Below, piece by piece: positions 50,710-59,098 of a stretch of 64,000 nucleotides of DNA. Position numbers and translations under genes: made by a program. The notes under the pieces are model-generated. The model was not told where the DNA came from, did no database searches, and saw only the letters and a list, made by a program, of their open reading frames with translations. This DNA comes from Deltaproteobacteria bacterium UBA2409. Its GTDB lineage: Bacteria > Bdellovibrionota_C > UBA2361 > DDRT01. Position 1 is the first letter of the stretch. Every line of letters begins with the position of its first letter. The stretch covers positions 175,460-239,459 of the forward strand of contig DDRT01000001.1 of the NCBI GenBank assembly GCA_002343185.1, written 5' to 3'.

Positions 50710-51639
50710 CTACTTTTTTAAACTTATCACTGCGATATTGTTTCCATTATCTATATGACCGATATCTCTAACTTCCTTATCAGGACCAGCTCCGGTTTTT
50801 GTGTTTCCTCCTGAGACTACTATTTCGGTATTACCAATAAATCCATAAACTTGATCAATATAAAAATTGTCATCAAAGAGCATAGTAGATGAGGGCTTAT
50901 TATTAAATTCCCACAAAATAGGGATCCTTCTTTGAGATAAAACTTCTCTTGGATCAATGCAGACAATTGTTCCACACATTTTAGAGCCTTTTATATCAAC
51001 TATTACGACACTTGTTTGATAGTCAAAGTTTGATGGGAAAATGGTAACTTTATCTTTTTGTCTGTCATATAAAAATGGGATGCAATTACGTGACTCAGTT
51101 CTTGCGCCACCAGCAATAAACTTATCATCCATGTATGTAGGGATAAACCAGTTGCTTTTAGTTTGATCTAGGCTTTTAAAGTGTCCGCTTATATCTGTTT
51201 CACCATTGATAAGAATTTTGTATATCTTACCATCTTTCTTTCTAATGATAGATTCCCCAGTCTTATTGTGTCTAATTGGAAGAGCTCCGCCCTGTGGGAT
51301 TTTAAATATACCGTCTTTTATGGACGCACTGAGCCTTAAGTGTGTTTTATCATTTTTTGGATTCCAAGAGTGAACTGGGCTAAGATAAACTTTTCCCTCT
51401 TTAGATATCTTTTCTCTGCAAAATGAATAATCAATTGTTCCATCTTTGTTAATTTTTACTGAAAGAATCTCGCTTGAATGAGAAGAATATTTCACATTTG
51501 TAACATCGACACTCTTGAATGAAAAAGAGGGTTCGGTTCTTAACTCATCGCTTATTGCCTTAGCGCCATACCCAATAGACATTGTAGCAAGTGTAGCTAC
51601 TGCACCGATTTGAACTTTTCTATTAGTTGCTATTGCCAT
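50710..51639 (-). CDS. Secreted hypothetical protein
   Basis: A 309-residue protein with an N-terminal signal or anchor segment (about residues 9-28: VQIGAVATLATMSIGYGAKA). The rest is strand-rich with no recognised motif. Function unknown. The ATG at 51639 is followed in the coding direction by a positively charged start MAIATNRK, consistent with export. It is separated from the cupin gene by a repeat-bearing spacer. Confidence 0.5.
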   Translation of the reverse strand: MAIATNRKVQIGAVATLATMSIGYGAKAISDELRTEPSFSFKSVDVTNVKYSSHSSEILSVKINKDGTIDYSFCREKISKEGKVYLSPVHSWNPKNDKTHLRLSASIKDGIFKIPQGGALPIRHNKTGESIIRKKDGKIYKILINGETDISGHFKSLDQTKSNWFIPTYMDDKFIAGGARTESRNCIPFLYDRQKDKVTIFPSNFDYQTSVVIVDIKGSKMCGTIVCIDPREVLSQRRIPILWEFNNKPSSTMLFDDNFYIDQVYGFIGNTEIVVSGGNTKTGAGPDKEVRDIGHIDNGNNIAVISLKK

Positions 51640-51703
51640 TCTAGGTAAAGGATATGCCGTTAAAGTGAGCTTTGATATCCTATAAATGGCTTATGATACT
51701 CAA

Positions 51704-51815
51704 GAACTGCTCTAAAGCAGTTATAATTCGAGGGTAACCTCCTTAGTTTTGTAAAAATCCCCAATAATTCCAAGTATTAGGCTTGTCTGATCAGGTCTCC
51801 CGAACTGACTTACTT
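51704..51815. repeat. Repeat-bearing spacer between cupin and hypothetical gene
   Basis: AACTGCT-ctaa-AGCAGTT (near 51705-51722) is a 7-bp hairpin. A second segment, TCAGGTCTCCCGAACTGA near 51790, resembles the TCAGGCCTCCCGGCCTGA hairpin at 5537-5555 but is imperfect. No gene can be supported in 51640-51869. Confidence 0.4.
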
Positions 51816-51869
51816 TTTTCTGCTTCATCTGTTGATGCAGACAAAAGATTCTGACCGGCCCACTAAGCT

Positions 51870-52226
51870 CTACAAATCCCCGTTAAATGGTATGTACAAA
51901 CATCGCCAAGGATCTTTACTAGTAACAGATGTAGCATGACCAGACCCGTTAATGTCATCGGCTAGTATCAAGCTTCCTGCCCCAAATCTTTTTGATTCGC
52001 CATTCCGCAACCTAACTTCAATTTCACCTTGTAGCGTTACTACCCATTGGCGTTGTGGAGCATTATGCCAGGGATAATCATGACCAATATCGGTTTCATT
52101 TAAAATCAGTGCATCCGGTGTAGGAAGATTAGCATATTGCTCGGCTCCGCTTCGTTCAAGTGAAATTTCTACTGTACCAAACTCAGATTCGTTTTGATCA
52201 TTTGTTCTAAGGTGAGTTACTTGCAT
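51870..52226 (-). CDS. Small cupin-fold protein
   Basis: A 118-residue protein with a conserved-barrel profile: PWHNAPQRQWVVTLQGEIEV (residues about 52-71), then GAGSLILADD near 86. The His and Gln/Asp positions of the first cupin motif are only partly conserved. Such proteins bind small molecules or act as domains of isomerases; none can be chosen here. It may be cotranscribed with the ACT-like gene, 21 bp upstream on the same strand. Confidence 0.75.
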   Translation of the reverse strand: MQVTHLRTNDQNESEFGTVEISLERSGAEQYANLPTPDALILNETDIGHDYPWHNAPQRQWVVTLQGEIEVRLRNGESKRFGAGSLILADDINGSGHATSVTSKDPWRCLYIPFNGDL

Positions 52227-52246
52227 AATTACTTACATCGGAGATT

Positions 52247-52648
52247 TTATACCTCTTTAGTCATTTTAAGTAAGATCTCCATTGTTCTTTCTGCATCTTC
52301 AGGTTTTACAAATAAATAATCATGAGATACGGGTGAAAATGCATTAACGCTAATATTTGCAGATGCAAGTGCCTCGGAAATTCTCGCTAAGAATCCAACT
52401 GCATCTAAACTTGAATTTACATTTAGCTTTATTAAGGTTCCTACCCAAACAATCTGTAACCCTAGATTCTCAGCTACAAAGAGGGGATATATAACGGTAA
52501 TTCCCTCTTCTTCCCTGAACATTGCTAGAGGTAATTCGGGAATTGTCTGATAAGTCTGCTCATCAACTTGGCAAAATGCATAATTAGAACCTCTAATTGG
52601 TTCCATGTTTCGAATAAGGGTTTCAAGATTTTTAACTGGATCAGTCAT
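52247..52648 (-). CDS. ACT-like small regulatory protein
   Basis: A 133-residue protein. Its C-terminal half contains an ACT-like strand-helix-strand pattern (TLIKLNVNSSLDAVGFLARI, then NAFSPVSHDYLFVKPEDAER), as in small amino-acid-sensing domains. The first half (YAFCQVDEQTYQ) is a further strand-rich segment, as in tandem-ACT proteins. Ligand unknown. Reads in the same direction as the cupin and the methyltransferase genes. Confidence 0.6.
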   Translation of the reverse strand: MTDPVKNLETLIRNMEPIRGSNYAFCQVDEQTYQTIPELPLAMFREEEGITVIYPLFVAENLGLQIVWVGTLIKLNVNSSLDAVGFLARISEALASANISVNAFSPVSHDYLFVKPEDAERTMEILLKMTKEV

Positions 52649-52686
52649 TTTCCAAGCCTAACATTGTAACAGAATACTGGAGCCCC

Positions 52687-53781
52687 CTAGCCTATCTCAA
52701 TTGCCCTAACAGAAAACCTGTCTGAAAATTGTCTGACCTCAAATGTTAAAGTATCCCCCTTCTTAACATGAACCGGATTTTCAAATAATTGAATATGCTG
52801 ATTCCAATGAGTTGATGGAGCATTGGGAGATGTGCTTAAAACTGTTCCATCAAAATAAAGTTCAAACCATTGACAAATCCCCGTAAGAATCCCGGATTTT
52901 TTAAACTCAACTTTTTTAATCTGATTATTACTAGCCTTTTCTCCAAATTTTATATTTTCACACAAGTCGAAATTCTCTGTTAAAAATGTATGAGGATAAT
53001 TTGTAATATTTGCTTGAACAGCAGGATCGTCATGAAGTGCGTTAAATAAACTTAAATTAAATCCATATACTTCCTTAACTATAGATTTTCTTGATAACTC
53101 CGGGCATTCAACAAAACAACCAAACATTCTTGCCGCATTTGGTAAGAATTTACTGCCTGGTTTTAAGAGTCTCTCTTTTGCATCATGAAAAAAATAAAGT
53201 GCCTGCTCCTCAAGAAGCGCCGGCCCAAAGATCTCCCCTACTACAATATCAACTTTCTCTGGAATCTCACTCCCTACCTGAATCGCTGTAGATAATTTAT
53301 CAATTAAAGTAATTTTCCCCTCAAACCCATTTCTTTTAATTATCTCTCTAGCAACTTTTGCTATTGGAGCTAATCTTTCACAGGTATAAACATGCTTTGC
53401 TTTTTTTGCACAAAGCATCGCCAAAAGTCCTGAGCCAGTTCCTATCTCAAGAACAGTCATCCCGGGCTCAATGATTCTTTCTATTGCCTCCTTATAGGCT
53501 TCATTTCTCGGGGTGTCGTTCATCATGTCATAGTGCCACTGTCCTACTAGCCTTCGATGAATCTGACGTATGTGATCTCTTACAAGTAGATTGGTTGGTT
53601 CAAGTCTTAGGGCTTGATAAAGATCCTCAAGTGAACCTTCAAAGTTTCCAGTTCTTTGAAGGGCAACGCCTCTAAGATATAAAACCTCCCTATTTTCAGG
53701 CTCCGCTATTAGTACTTTAGTGGCCAAATTTATTAGCTCTTTATAATTTCCCCTAGAAAATAACGACCTTAACTCTTCCAC
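52687..53781 (-). CDS. TPR-linked PRMT9-like protein arginine methyltransferase
   Basis: A 364-residue protein. Two TPR-like repeats occupy residues 1-75 (NREVLYLRGVALQRTG, SLEDLYQALRLEPTN). A class I methyltransferase follows: motif WHYDMMNDTPRNEAY (82-96), SAM motif I TVLEIGTGSGLL (109-120), an acidic 'double-E'-type loop GEIFGPALLEE (about 190-200), and the THW loop THWNQH (324-329) that marks protein arginine methyltransferases. The TPR plus PRMT order matches eukaryotic PRMT9. It would methylate arginines on an unknown protein. No neighbouring substrate is evident. Confidence 0.8.
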   Translation of the reverse strand: MEELRSLFSRGNYKELINLATKVLIAEPENREVLYLRGVALQRTGNFEGSLEDLYQALRLEPTNLLVRDHIRQIHRRLVGQWHYDMMNDTPRNEAYKEAIERIIEPGMTVLEIGTGSGLLAMLCAKKAKHVYTCERLAPIAKVAREIIKRNGFEGKITLIDKLSTAIQVGSEIPEKVDIVVGEIFGPALLEEQALYFFHDAKERLLKPGSKFLPNAARMFGCFVECPELSRKSIVKEVYGFNLSLFNALHDDPAVQANITNYPHTFLTENFDLCENIKFGEKASNNQIKKVEFKKSGILTGICQWFELYFDGTVLSTSPNAPSTHWNQHIQLFENPVHVKKGDTLTFEVRQFSDRFSVRAIEIG

Positions 53782-53863
53782 TAGAACTATACCCTACCTA
53801 TTCTGAATAAAGCTTGCTAGATAGCTTGCGTAATATATTGATAATATTACATATTTTATCCAT

Positions 53864-53879
53864 TGTTCCACGTGGAACA
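53864..53879. promoter_or_regulatory. parS site 1
   Basis: The perfect 16-bp palindrome TGTTCCACGTGGAACA, the consensus ParB-binding parS site, lies 45 bp upstream of the parA start. Sites like this nucleate ParB and load SMC near the origin. Confidence 0.93.
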
Positions 53880-53924
53880 ATAGTCTTTGAACTTACTCAA
53901 AATTCGTGATACCTACCTTTCTTA

Positions 53925-54716
53925 ATGATCCCAAAAATTGCTATTTCAAATCAAAAAGGTGGAGTTGGAAAGACTACTACCGCAATTAATCTTTCTACTG
54001 AGCTTGCCCTTCTTGGGCACAAAGTGCTCTTAGTGGACTTTGATCCTCAAGGTAGTGCTTCGAGTGGCGTTGGGGAATCTGTCTCTGAAGCCGAAGGAGA
54101 CCTTTTTGATTTCTTCTTTGGGAAAGCTAAATTATCTGAGATAATTAAGGAAACTAAAATTAGTAACCTATTTTTAGCCCCTGCTTCAAAGGATTTAGTT
54201 GGAGTTGAAATTGAAGTTGGAAAAGTTCCCGGAAGAGAGCTTATTCTAAAAACTGGTTTAAAAGAGATTGAGCAAAATTTTGAGTTCATAGTTATTGATT
54301 GCCCCCCTTCTTCAGGTCTTCTAACCCTAAATGCCCTTGGAGCCTCGACTCATATAATTATACCACTTCAAGCTGAGTATTATGCACTTGAGGGTATTTC
54401 AGCCCTTACGAACACTATTAAGTTTGTAAAGGAAACCTTCAACCCGTCTTTAGAGATCTTAGGGGTCTTAATCACCATGTTTGACCCAAGAACAAATCTT
54501 TCGACTCAGGTAGCAAATGAAGTTAAAAATTTTTTTGGCGATAAAGTTCTTGAGTCCTATATCCCTAGAAGTGTAAGGATTGCAGAGAGCCCAAGCCATG
54601 GACTTCCTATTTCGCTTTATGACAAGCAGAGCTCTGGAGCTAAGGCTTATGCTGCTATGTGCGTTGAGGTTTTAGATAGATTGGGATTGCTAAGAGACAA
54701 GGCAGGAAATGAGTAA
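53925..54716 (+). CDS. parA: Chromosome-partitioning ATPase ParA
   Basis: A 263-residue ParA/Soj: deviant Walker A SNQKGGVGKTTTAINLSTEL (residues 7-26), DFDPQGSASSGVG (about 39-51) and FIVIDCPPSSGLLTLNA (about 121-137). It forms ATP-dependent nucleoid-bound gradients that move ParB-parS complexes. parB follows in the same direction, and a parS site lies before and after the gene. The combination with a bactofilin gene and an atp operon is common in deltaproteobacteria. Confidence 0.95.
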   Translation: MIPKIAISNQKGGVGKTTTAINLSTELALLGHKVLLVDFDPQGSASSGVGESVSEAEGDLFDFFFGKAKLSEIIKETKISNLFLAPASKDLVGVEIEVGKVPGRELILKTGLKEIEQNFEFIVIDCPPSSGLLTLNALGASTHIIIPLQAEYYALEGISALTNTIKFVKETFNPSLEILGVLITMFDPRTNLSTQVANEVKNFFGDKVLESYIPRSVRIAESPSHGLPISLYDKQSSGAKAYAAMCVEVLDRLGLLRDKAGNE

Positions 54717-54732
54717 AGTTCCACGTGGAACA
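54717..54732. promoter_or_regulatory. parS site 2
   Basis: AGTTCCACGTGGAACA, matching the parS palindrome except at the first base, overlaps the end of parA (which stops at 54716) and precedes the parB start by 18 bp. The two sites flank parA. Confidence 0.9.
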
Positions 54733-54750
54733 TTTTTAGGAGATTATTAG

Positions 54751-55632
54751 ATGACAAAACTAAAAGGACTTGGAAGGGGACTTTCCGCTCTAATTTCAAC
54801 AGAGCTTCCAACGGAGGGTAGTGCGGCAAAAAAATTAGACCTCCCGGACTCAGTTCAGATAAGATACATAGAGCTCTCCAAGATAACTCCAAACCCAAAT
54901 CAGCCAAGAACAATTTTCTTAGAGACGGAGATTAATGAGCTTTGTGATTCGATAAAAGAGAAAGGAGTTATACAACCTGTTTTACTTCGTAAAACAGGGT
55001 TTGATTCATACCAGATTGTAGCAGGGGAGAGAAGGTTTAGAGCGGCCAAAAAAGCAGGGTTATCGTTCATTCCATCAATCGTTAAAGAGATATCAGATAT
55101 CGAAACTCTAGAGATCGCTATAATTGAGAACGTACAAAGACAGGATCTAAATCCAGTTGAAGAAGCTAGAGCATATCAAAGGCTTAGTGATGAGTTTTCA
55201 TTGTCTCAGGCTGATATTGCTTCAAGAGTCGGAAAAGACCGCGCAACTGTCGCTAACTTACTTAGAATTCTTAAACTAAATCCTAATGTGGTCTCAATGA
55301 TTGAGAAGGGCGAGATCACCTTAGGTCACGGTAAAGTGCTTTTAACTATTCGGGATGAAAAAGCTCAAGGAAACTTAGCTTTAAAGGTTAAAAATGAAGG
55401 GCTTTCTGTTAGGGACTTAGAAAATCTAGTTGCTGAAGTAGGAGTGCTTGATAGGGGGCGTGCTACAAAGCCAAGAAGGCAAAAAGTGGAAGGTCATCTC
55501 TCTTCCATTGAGGCTCAACTGCGCGCCAAACTGGGAACCAAGGTAACTGTGAGTGGATCCGAAAAGGGCAAAATCGTAATTGAATACTTCTCACAAGAAG
55601 AGCTTTCAAGGCTGCTTGAGATTATCCTTTGA
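54751..55632 (+). CDS. parB: Chromosome-partitioning protein ParB
   Basis: A 293-residue ParB/Spo0J. The N-terminal CTPase part has PNPNQPRTIF (about 48-57), GVIQPVLLRK and IVAGERRFRAAKKAG (about 89-103), followed by AIIENVQRQDLNPVEEARAY (about 128-147). The HTH for parS recognition is near 157-180 (SQADIASRVGKDRATVANLL). A C-terminal dimerisation helix closes the protein. Start ATG 54751 lies after parS site 2. It overlaps no other gene; a bactofilin follows 41 bp later. Confidence 0.95.
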   Translation: MTKLKGLGRGLSALISTELPTEGSAAKKLDLPDSVQIRYIELSKITPNPNQPRTIFLETEINELCDSIKEKGVIQPVLLRKTGFDSYQIVAGERRFRAAKKAGLSFIPSIVKEISDIETLEIAIIENVQRQDLNPVEEARAYQRLSDEFSLSQADIASRVGKDRATVANLLRILKLNPNVVSMIEKGEITLGHGKVLLTIRDEKAQGNLALKVKNEGLSVRDLENLVAEVGVLDRGRATKPRRQKVEGHLSSIEAQLRAKLGTKVTVSGSEKGKIVIEYFSQEELSRLLEIIL

Positions 55633-55673
55633 CCACGAACGGTTTGACTTTCTAGAGCCTCCTTCGTAGATTA

Positions 55674-56084
55674 TTGGCTCGCATGAAAGAAGGAGCTTTT
55701 ATTGGATCAGGTACCAAGATTACAGGGTCACTCATAGTGACATCACCTGTAGAGATCTATGGCGAAGTTGAAGGCGAGATTCACGGAAAAAGCTCGGTTG
55801 TTATCGGACAAGGTGCAACTGTTAAAGCTAAGATTGTGGCAGACTCAGTTGAGGTTTCTGGGGTAGTTCATGGAGATATTGTTGCCCAAAAATCACTCTC
55901 TTTAAAAAAACCTGCAAAAGTGGTCGGAAACATTTCCTCAAAAAATCTAAAAATCGAAGAGGGAGTTATTTTTGAAGGCCGCTCTACAATGATAAGAGAT
56001 ACAGCACCAAAGCCTCAGAATGATCCAAAAAAAGAAGATCCTAAAAAACAAGAACCACTTCGTGAGAATCAGGTCGTAAACTAA
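55674..56084 (+). CDS. Bactofilin
   Basis: A 136-residue bactofilin (DUF583). The central beta-helix has short repeating segments (GTKITGSLIVTSPVEIYGEV, GEIHGKSSVVIGQGATV, SVEVSGVVHGDIVAQ) between about residues 12 and 105, with a Lys/Asp/Pro-rich tail. Bactofilins polymerise into cytoplasmic filaments and, in related bacteria, anchor ParAB. The ATG could be 55674 (TTG) or 55683; it overlaps the atpF' start by 1 base. Confidence 0.88.
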   Translation: MARMKEGAFIGSGTKITGSLIVTSPVEIYGEVEGEIHGKSSVVIGQGATVKAKIVADSVEVSGVVHGDIVAQKSLSLKKPAKVVGNISSKNLKIEEGVIFEGRSTMIRDTAPKPQNDPKKEDPKKQEPLRENQVVN

Positions 56085-56533
56085 TGATCGACACAGTTTT
56101 AGAAACTCTTACCCTTACTAGGCTTGATGCTGTAGCAATACCAGTTGCAGGTATTGCGTTTTATTTTTTTTACAGACTTCTTGCTAAAGATGTTTTTGTT
56201 CCCTACCTATCTATTTATGAGCAAAGAGAGGCTGCTGTTACTGGATCAGTAGCAAGTACTGACAAAGAAAATGCCTCTGCTCTTGAAGCTCAATATGAAG
56301 CTGAGCTATCAAAGAAAAGAGCAGAACTAGTAAAAAAGAAAGTTGAAAAAATCGCTGTTGCGCAAAAAGAAGCTGATAGTCTGATACAAGAAGCAGAAAA
56401 GACCGCTGCAAGCGAAGTGCTAAAATTCAGAACAACACTTTCAAGTCAGATGAATACAAGAAGAGCAGCTTTACCAGGCGAAGCGAAAAAACTAGCTGAA
56501 GAAATTGTAAGACGAGTCGGAGGGGTGGGGTGA
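56084..56533 (+). CDS. atpF': F-type ATP synthase subunit b'
   Basis: A 149-residue subunit with one N-terminal membrane helix (about residues 14-33) and a long charged helix (residues 60-140) with no globular part. Together with the b subunit it forms the stator stalk; separate b and b' are typical of photosynthetic bacteria and several deltaproteobacteria. It lies directly upstream of atpF in the same operon. Confidence 0.85.
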   Translation: MIDTVLETLTLTRLDAVAIPVAGIAFYFFYRLLAKDVFVPYLSIYEQREAAVTGSVASTDKENASALEAQYEAELSKKRAELVKKKVEKIAVAQKEADSLIQEAEKTAASEVLKFRTTLSSQMNTRRAALPGEAKKLAEEIVRRVGGVG

Positions 56534-57048
56534 TCTTAAATCAATTTTTACTTACTGCCGGTGGAGCGTCGATATATGACATTCGTCACTACTACTTTCA
56601 CTTTGCAATATTTGCTCTATTAATTGGCTACACACTCGTTAAAGTTTTTCCTAAGGCTTATGCTGCCTGGCAGAAAGAGCTAAAAGATCAAGTTGAGCGT
56701 GGAGAAAGAGAAAGAGAGATTGCTGCTGAGCTATTAGCTAAAGCACAAGGTAAAATTGCAACTATTCCCCAGGCAGTTGCTGATCTTGAAGAAAGATTAT
56801 CAAGAGAGGCGATAACAGAATCAAAAGATGCCCTGGAATATGCAAAGAAAACAGTTGAAGAGATTAACAAGCGAAAAGATGCTTCTCTTAAAGCAGAAAC
56901 TCTTGCAGCAGAGGCAACATTAAAAGAAGAGCTATCAAAATTATCTTTAAGTGAAGCAAGGGCTCTAATTGAAAAAACAAACATTAATGATCGAAAGCTT
57001 AGAGATGATGCGTTTTCAGGAATCGGACGATTGGGGATGATACAATGA
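56530..57048 (+). CDS. atpF: F-type ATP synthase subunit b
   Basis: A 172-residue subunit: a membrane helix (about residues 22-42) followed by the stalk helix (55-165) with KDQVERGEREREIAAELL. It overlaps the b' gene by 4 bases (GTGA) and atpH by 4 (ATGA). The pair b'/b provides the heterodimeric outer stalk. Subunits a and c are not in the window and must lie elsewhere. Confidence 0.9.
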   Translation: MILNQFLLTAGGASIYDIRHYYFHFAIFALLIGYTLVKVFPKAYAAWQKELKDQVERGEREREIAAELLAKAQGKIATIPQAVADLEERLSREAITESKDALEYAKKTVEEINKRKDASLKAETLAAEATLKEELSKLSLSEARALIEKTNINDRKLRDDAFSGIGRLGMIQ

Positions 57049-57575
57049 AGGTAGCAAAGCGTTACGCGAGAGCACTGTTCGATTCGTTATCTTCAGATCG
57101 TTACATTCCTATGCGATCTCTTTTAAATTCATTTTCTGAGCTATTTTTAGAGTCTTCTGATATGGAGCTAGCTTTAACTTCTCCCTCATACCCACTTTCG
57201 CAGCGTGAGGCAGCTCTTAGCAGTCTTGCTGATAAGGTTAGTGGTGGAGATAAGGATTTTATTGGTCTTTTAAAGCTTTTACTAAGAAATAAAAGACTAA
57301 ATATAATCAAAGAAGTTGCAATAAGCTTTTCTTTATTCGTGGATCAATATCAAAGACTTATTAATTTAACTATAGAAACTGCTACACCACTATCAGAAGA
57401 TGAGAAAAAATCAGCTCTTGATCAAATAAGAAGATCACTTGGCAGTACAGCTGAAGTTACTTGGAATGTTGATGAGTCCTTATTAGGTGGGGCAAGAATT
57501 AAGTTAGGGGATGTGGTTTTAGATAACTCAATAGATAAAGCCCTAAAGGATGTAGAACGAGTATTAATGACATAG
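57045..57575 (+). CDS. atpH: F-type ATP synthase subunit delta
   Basis: A 176-residue delta/OSCP subunit. The N-terminal helices start VAKRYARALFDSL (residues 2-14) and the C-terminal strand-rich part has NVDESLLGGARIKLGDVVLD (about 145-165). It holds the top of the F1 head to the b stalk. Coupled to atpF by the ATGA overlap, it is followed 20 bp later by atpA. Confidence 0.92.
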   Translation: MKVAKRYARALFDSLSSDRYIPMRSLLNSFSELFLESSDMELALTSPSYPLSQREAALSSLADKVSGGDKDFIGLLKLLLRNKRLNIIKEVAISFSLFVDQYQRLINLTIETATPLSEDEKKSALDQIRRSLGSTAEVTWNVDESLLGGARIKLGDVVLDNSIDKALKDVERVLMT

Positions 57576-57595
57576 GATAATGAGTATAGGAACAT

Positions 57596-59098
57596 ATGAG
57601 CATTGGAACAGACGAAATTAGTAGGATTCTTAAGGAGAAGATCTCCTCTTATTCACCTTCGCAGGAGCTTGCTGAAACAGGAACAGTTGTTTCAGTAGGA
57701 GATGGAATCTGTCGGGTATATGGCCTTAGTAAGGTTGCCTCAGGTGAGCTTGTCGAATTTGACTCCGGAGTTAAAGGGATCGCTTTCAACCTTGAAGAAG
57801 ACAACGTTGGTATAGTTTTGATGGGTGAAACCACAAAGATCAGCGAAGGCGATTCAGTCAAAAGATCAGGAAGAATTGCTGACGTTCCTGTTGGTGAAGC
57901 TCTTGTTGGTCGTGTTGTTGATGGACTTGGAAATCCAATCGATGGACTTGGAGAGATTAAAACAACTGAAAGGAGAAGGATCGAGCTCAAAGCGCCAGGA
58001 ATTGTAAAAAGAAAATCAGTGCATGAACCGATGCAAACTGGAATTAAAGCAATCGATTCTATGACCCCTGTAGGTCGAGGACAAAGAGAGCTTATTATTG
58101 GTGACAAGAAAACCGGTAAAACCGCTGTGGCAATCGATACAATCATTAACCAAAAGGGTAATGGTGTAATATGTATCTATGTTGCGGTTGGTCAGAAAAG
58201 ATCTTCAGTAGTACAGGTTGTTGAAAAGCTTCGTGAAAATGGAGCTATGGATCATACAATCGTTGTAGCTGCGACTGCATCTGAACCTGCACCGTTTTCT
58301 TTCATTGCGCCTTATACAGGATGTGCAATGGGAGAATATTTCATGGAGAAAGGAAAGCATGCGCTGATCGTTTATGATGATCTATCAAAACATGCGATTG
58401 CATATAGATCTGTATCGCTATTGCTCCGACGCCCACCAGGACGTGAAGCGTTTCCAGGAGACGTTTTCTATCTTCATTCAAGACTTCTAGAGCGTTCTGC
58501 AAAACTTTCTGATGCGGCTGGAGCTGGTTCATTAACAGCACTCCCTATTATTGAAACTTTAGCAGGCGACGTATCTGCGTATATCCCAACTAATGTGATC
58601 TCTATAACTGACGGGCAGATATATCTTGAAGCCGATCTATTTAACTCAGGTATCAGACCTGCTGTTAACGTAGGGCTTTCAGTATCAAGAGTAGGAGGGG
58701 CTGCACAGGTGAAAGCAATGAAGAAAGTTGCTGGAACCTTGAGACTAGACTTAGCTCAATATAGAGAGAAGCAAGCATTTGCCCAGTTTGGATCTGACTT
58801 GGATCCTGCAACTTTGGCTCAGTTAAATAAAGGGGTCAGACTTATTGAGATTCTTAAACAGGATCAATATAAGCCAATGCCGGTTGAGTATCAGGTTGTA
58901 TCAATCTATGCAGTAACAAGAGGTTTCTGTGACCAAATCGCACCTAACCAGATTAGAGCTTTTGAGCAAAGGCTTCATAAGTATCTCGATTCGAATTATG
59001 GAGAGCTCATGAAAACTCTAAGAGATAAACCTGAGCTAACAAAAGAAGTTGAAGAAACTCTAAGTAAAGCAATTAGAGACGCAGCGAAGGATTTTTAA
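57596..59098 (+). CDS. atpA: F-type ATP synthase subunit alpha
   Basis: A 500-residue subunit: an N-terminal beta-barrel (about 25-95), a P-loop GDKKTGKTAVAIDTIINQ (about 168-185), the region FYLHSRLLERSAKL (about 297-310) and a C-terminal helical domain. The segment before the start (57580-57595) nearly repeats the first 16 bases of the gene. AGGA at 57588-57591 serves as the ribosome site. It is cotranscribed with the rest of the F1 genes. Confidence 0.97.
   Translation: MSIGTDEISRILKEKISSYSPSQELAETGTVVSVGDGICRVYGLSKVASGELVEFDSGVKGIAFNLEEDNVGIVLMGETTKISEGDSVKRSGRIADVPVGEALVGRVVDGLGNPIDGLGEIKTTERRRIELKAPGIVKRKSVHEPMQTGIKAIDSMTPVGRGQRELIIGDKKTGKTAVAIDTIINQKGNGVICIYVAVGQKRSSVVQVVEKLRENGAMDHTIVVAATASEPAPFSFIAPYTGCAMGEYFMEKGKHALIVYDDLSKHAIAYRSVSLLLRRPPGREAFPGDVFYLHSRLLERSAKLSDAAGAGSLTALPIIETLAGDVSAYIPTNVISITDGQIYLEADLFNSGIRPAVNVGLSVSRVGGAAQVKAMKKVAGTLRLDLAQYREKQAFAQFGSDLDPATLAQLNKGVRLIEILKQDQYKPMPVEYQVVSIYAVTRGFCDQIAPNQIRAFEQRLHKYLDSNYGELMKTLRDKPELTKEVEETLSKAIRDAAKDF

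Noticed and set aside
53800..53925. Replication origin beside parS site 1
   Set aside because: AT-rich sequence with a TTTTATCC motif is present, but no cluster of DnaA boxes and no dnaA or gidA/rsmG gene was seen.
57649..58146. 165-codon minus-strand frame inside atpA
   Set aside because: A frame opposite a conserved gene with Pro/Ser/Thr-rich shadow composition and no independent signals.
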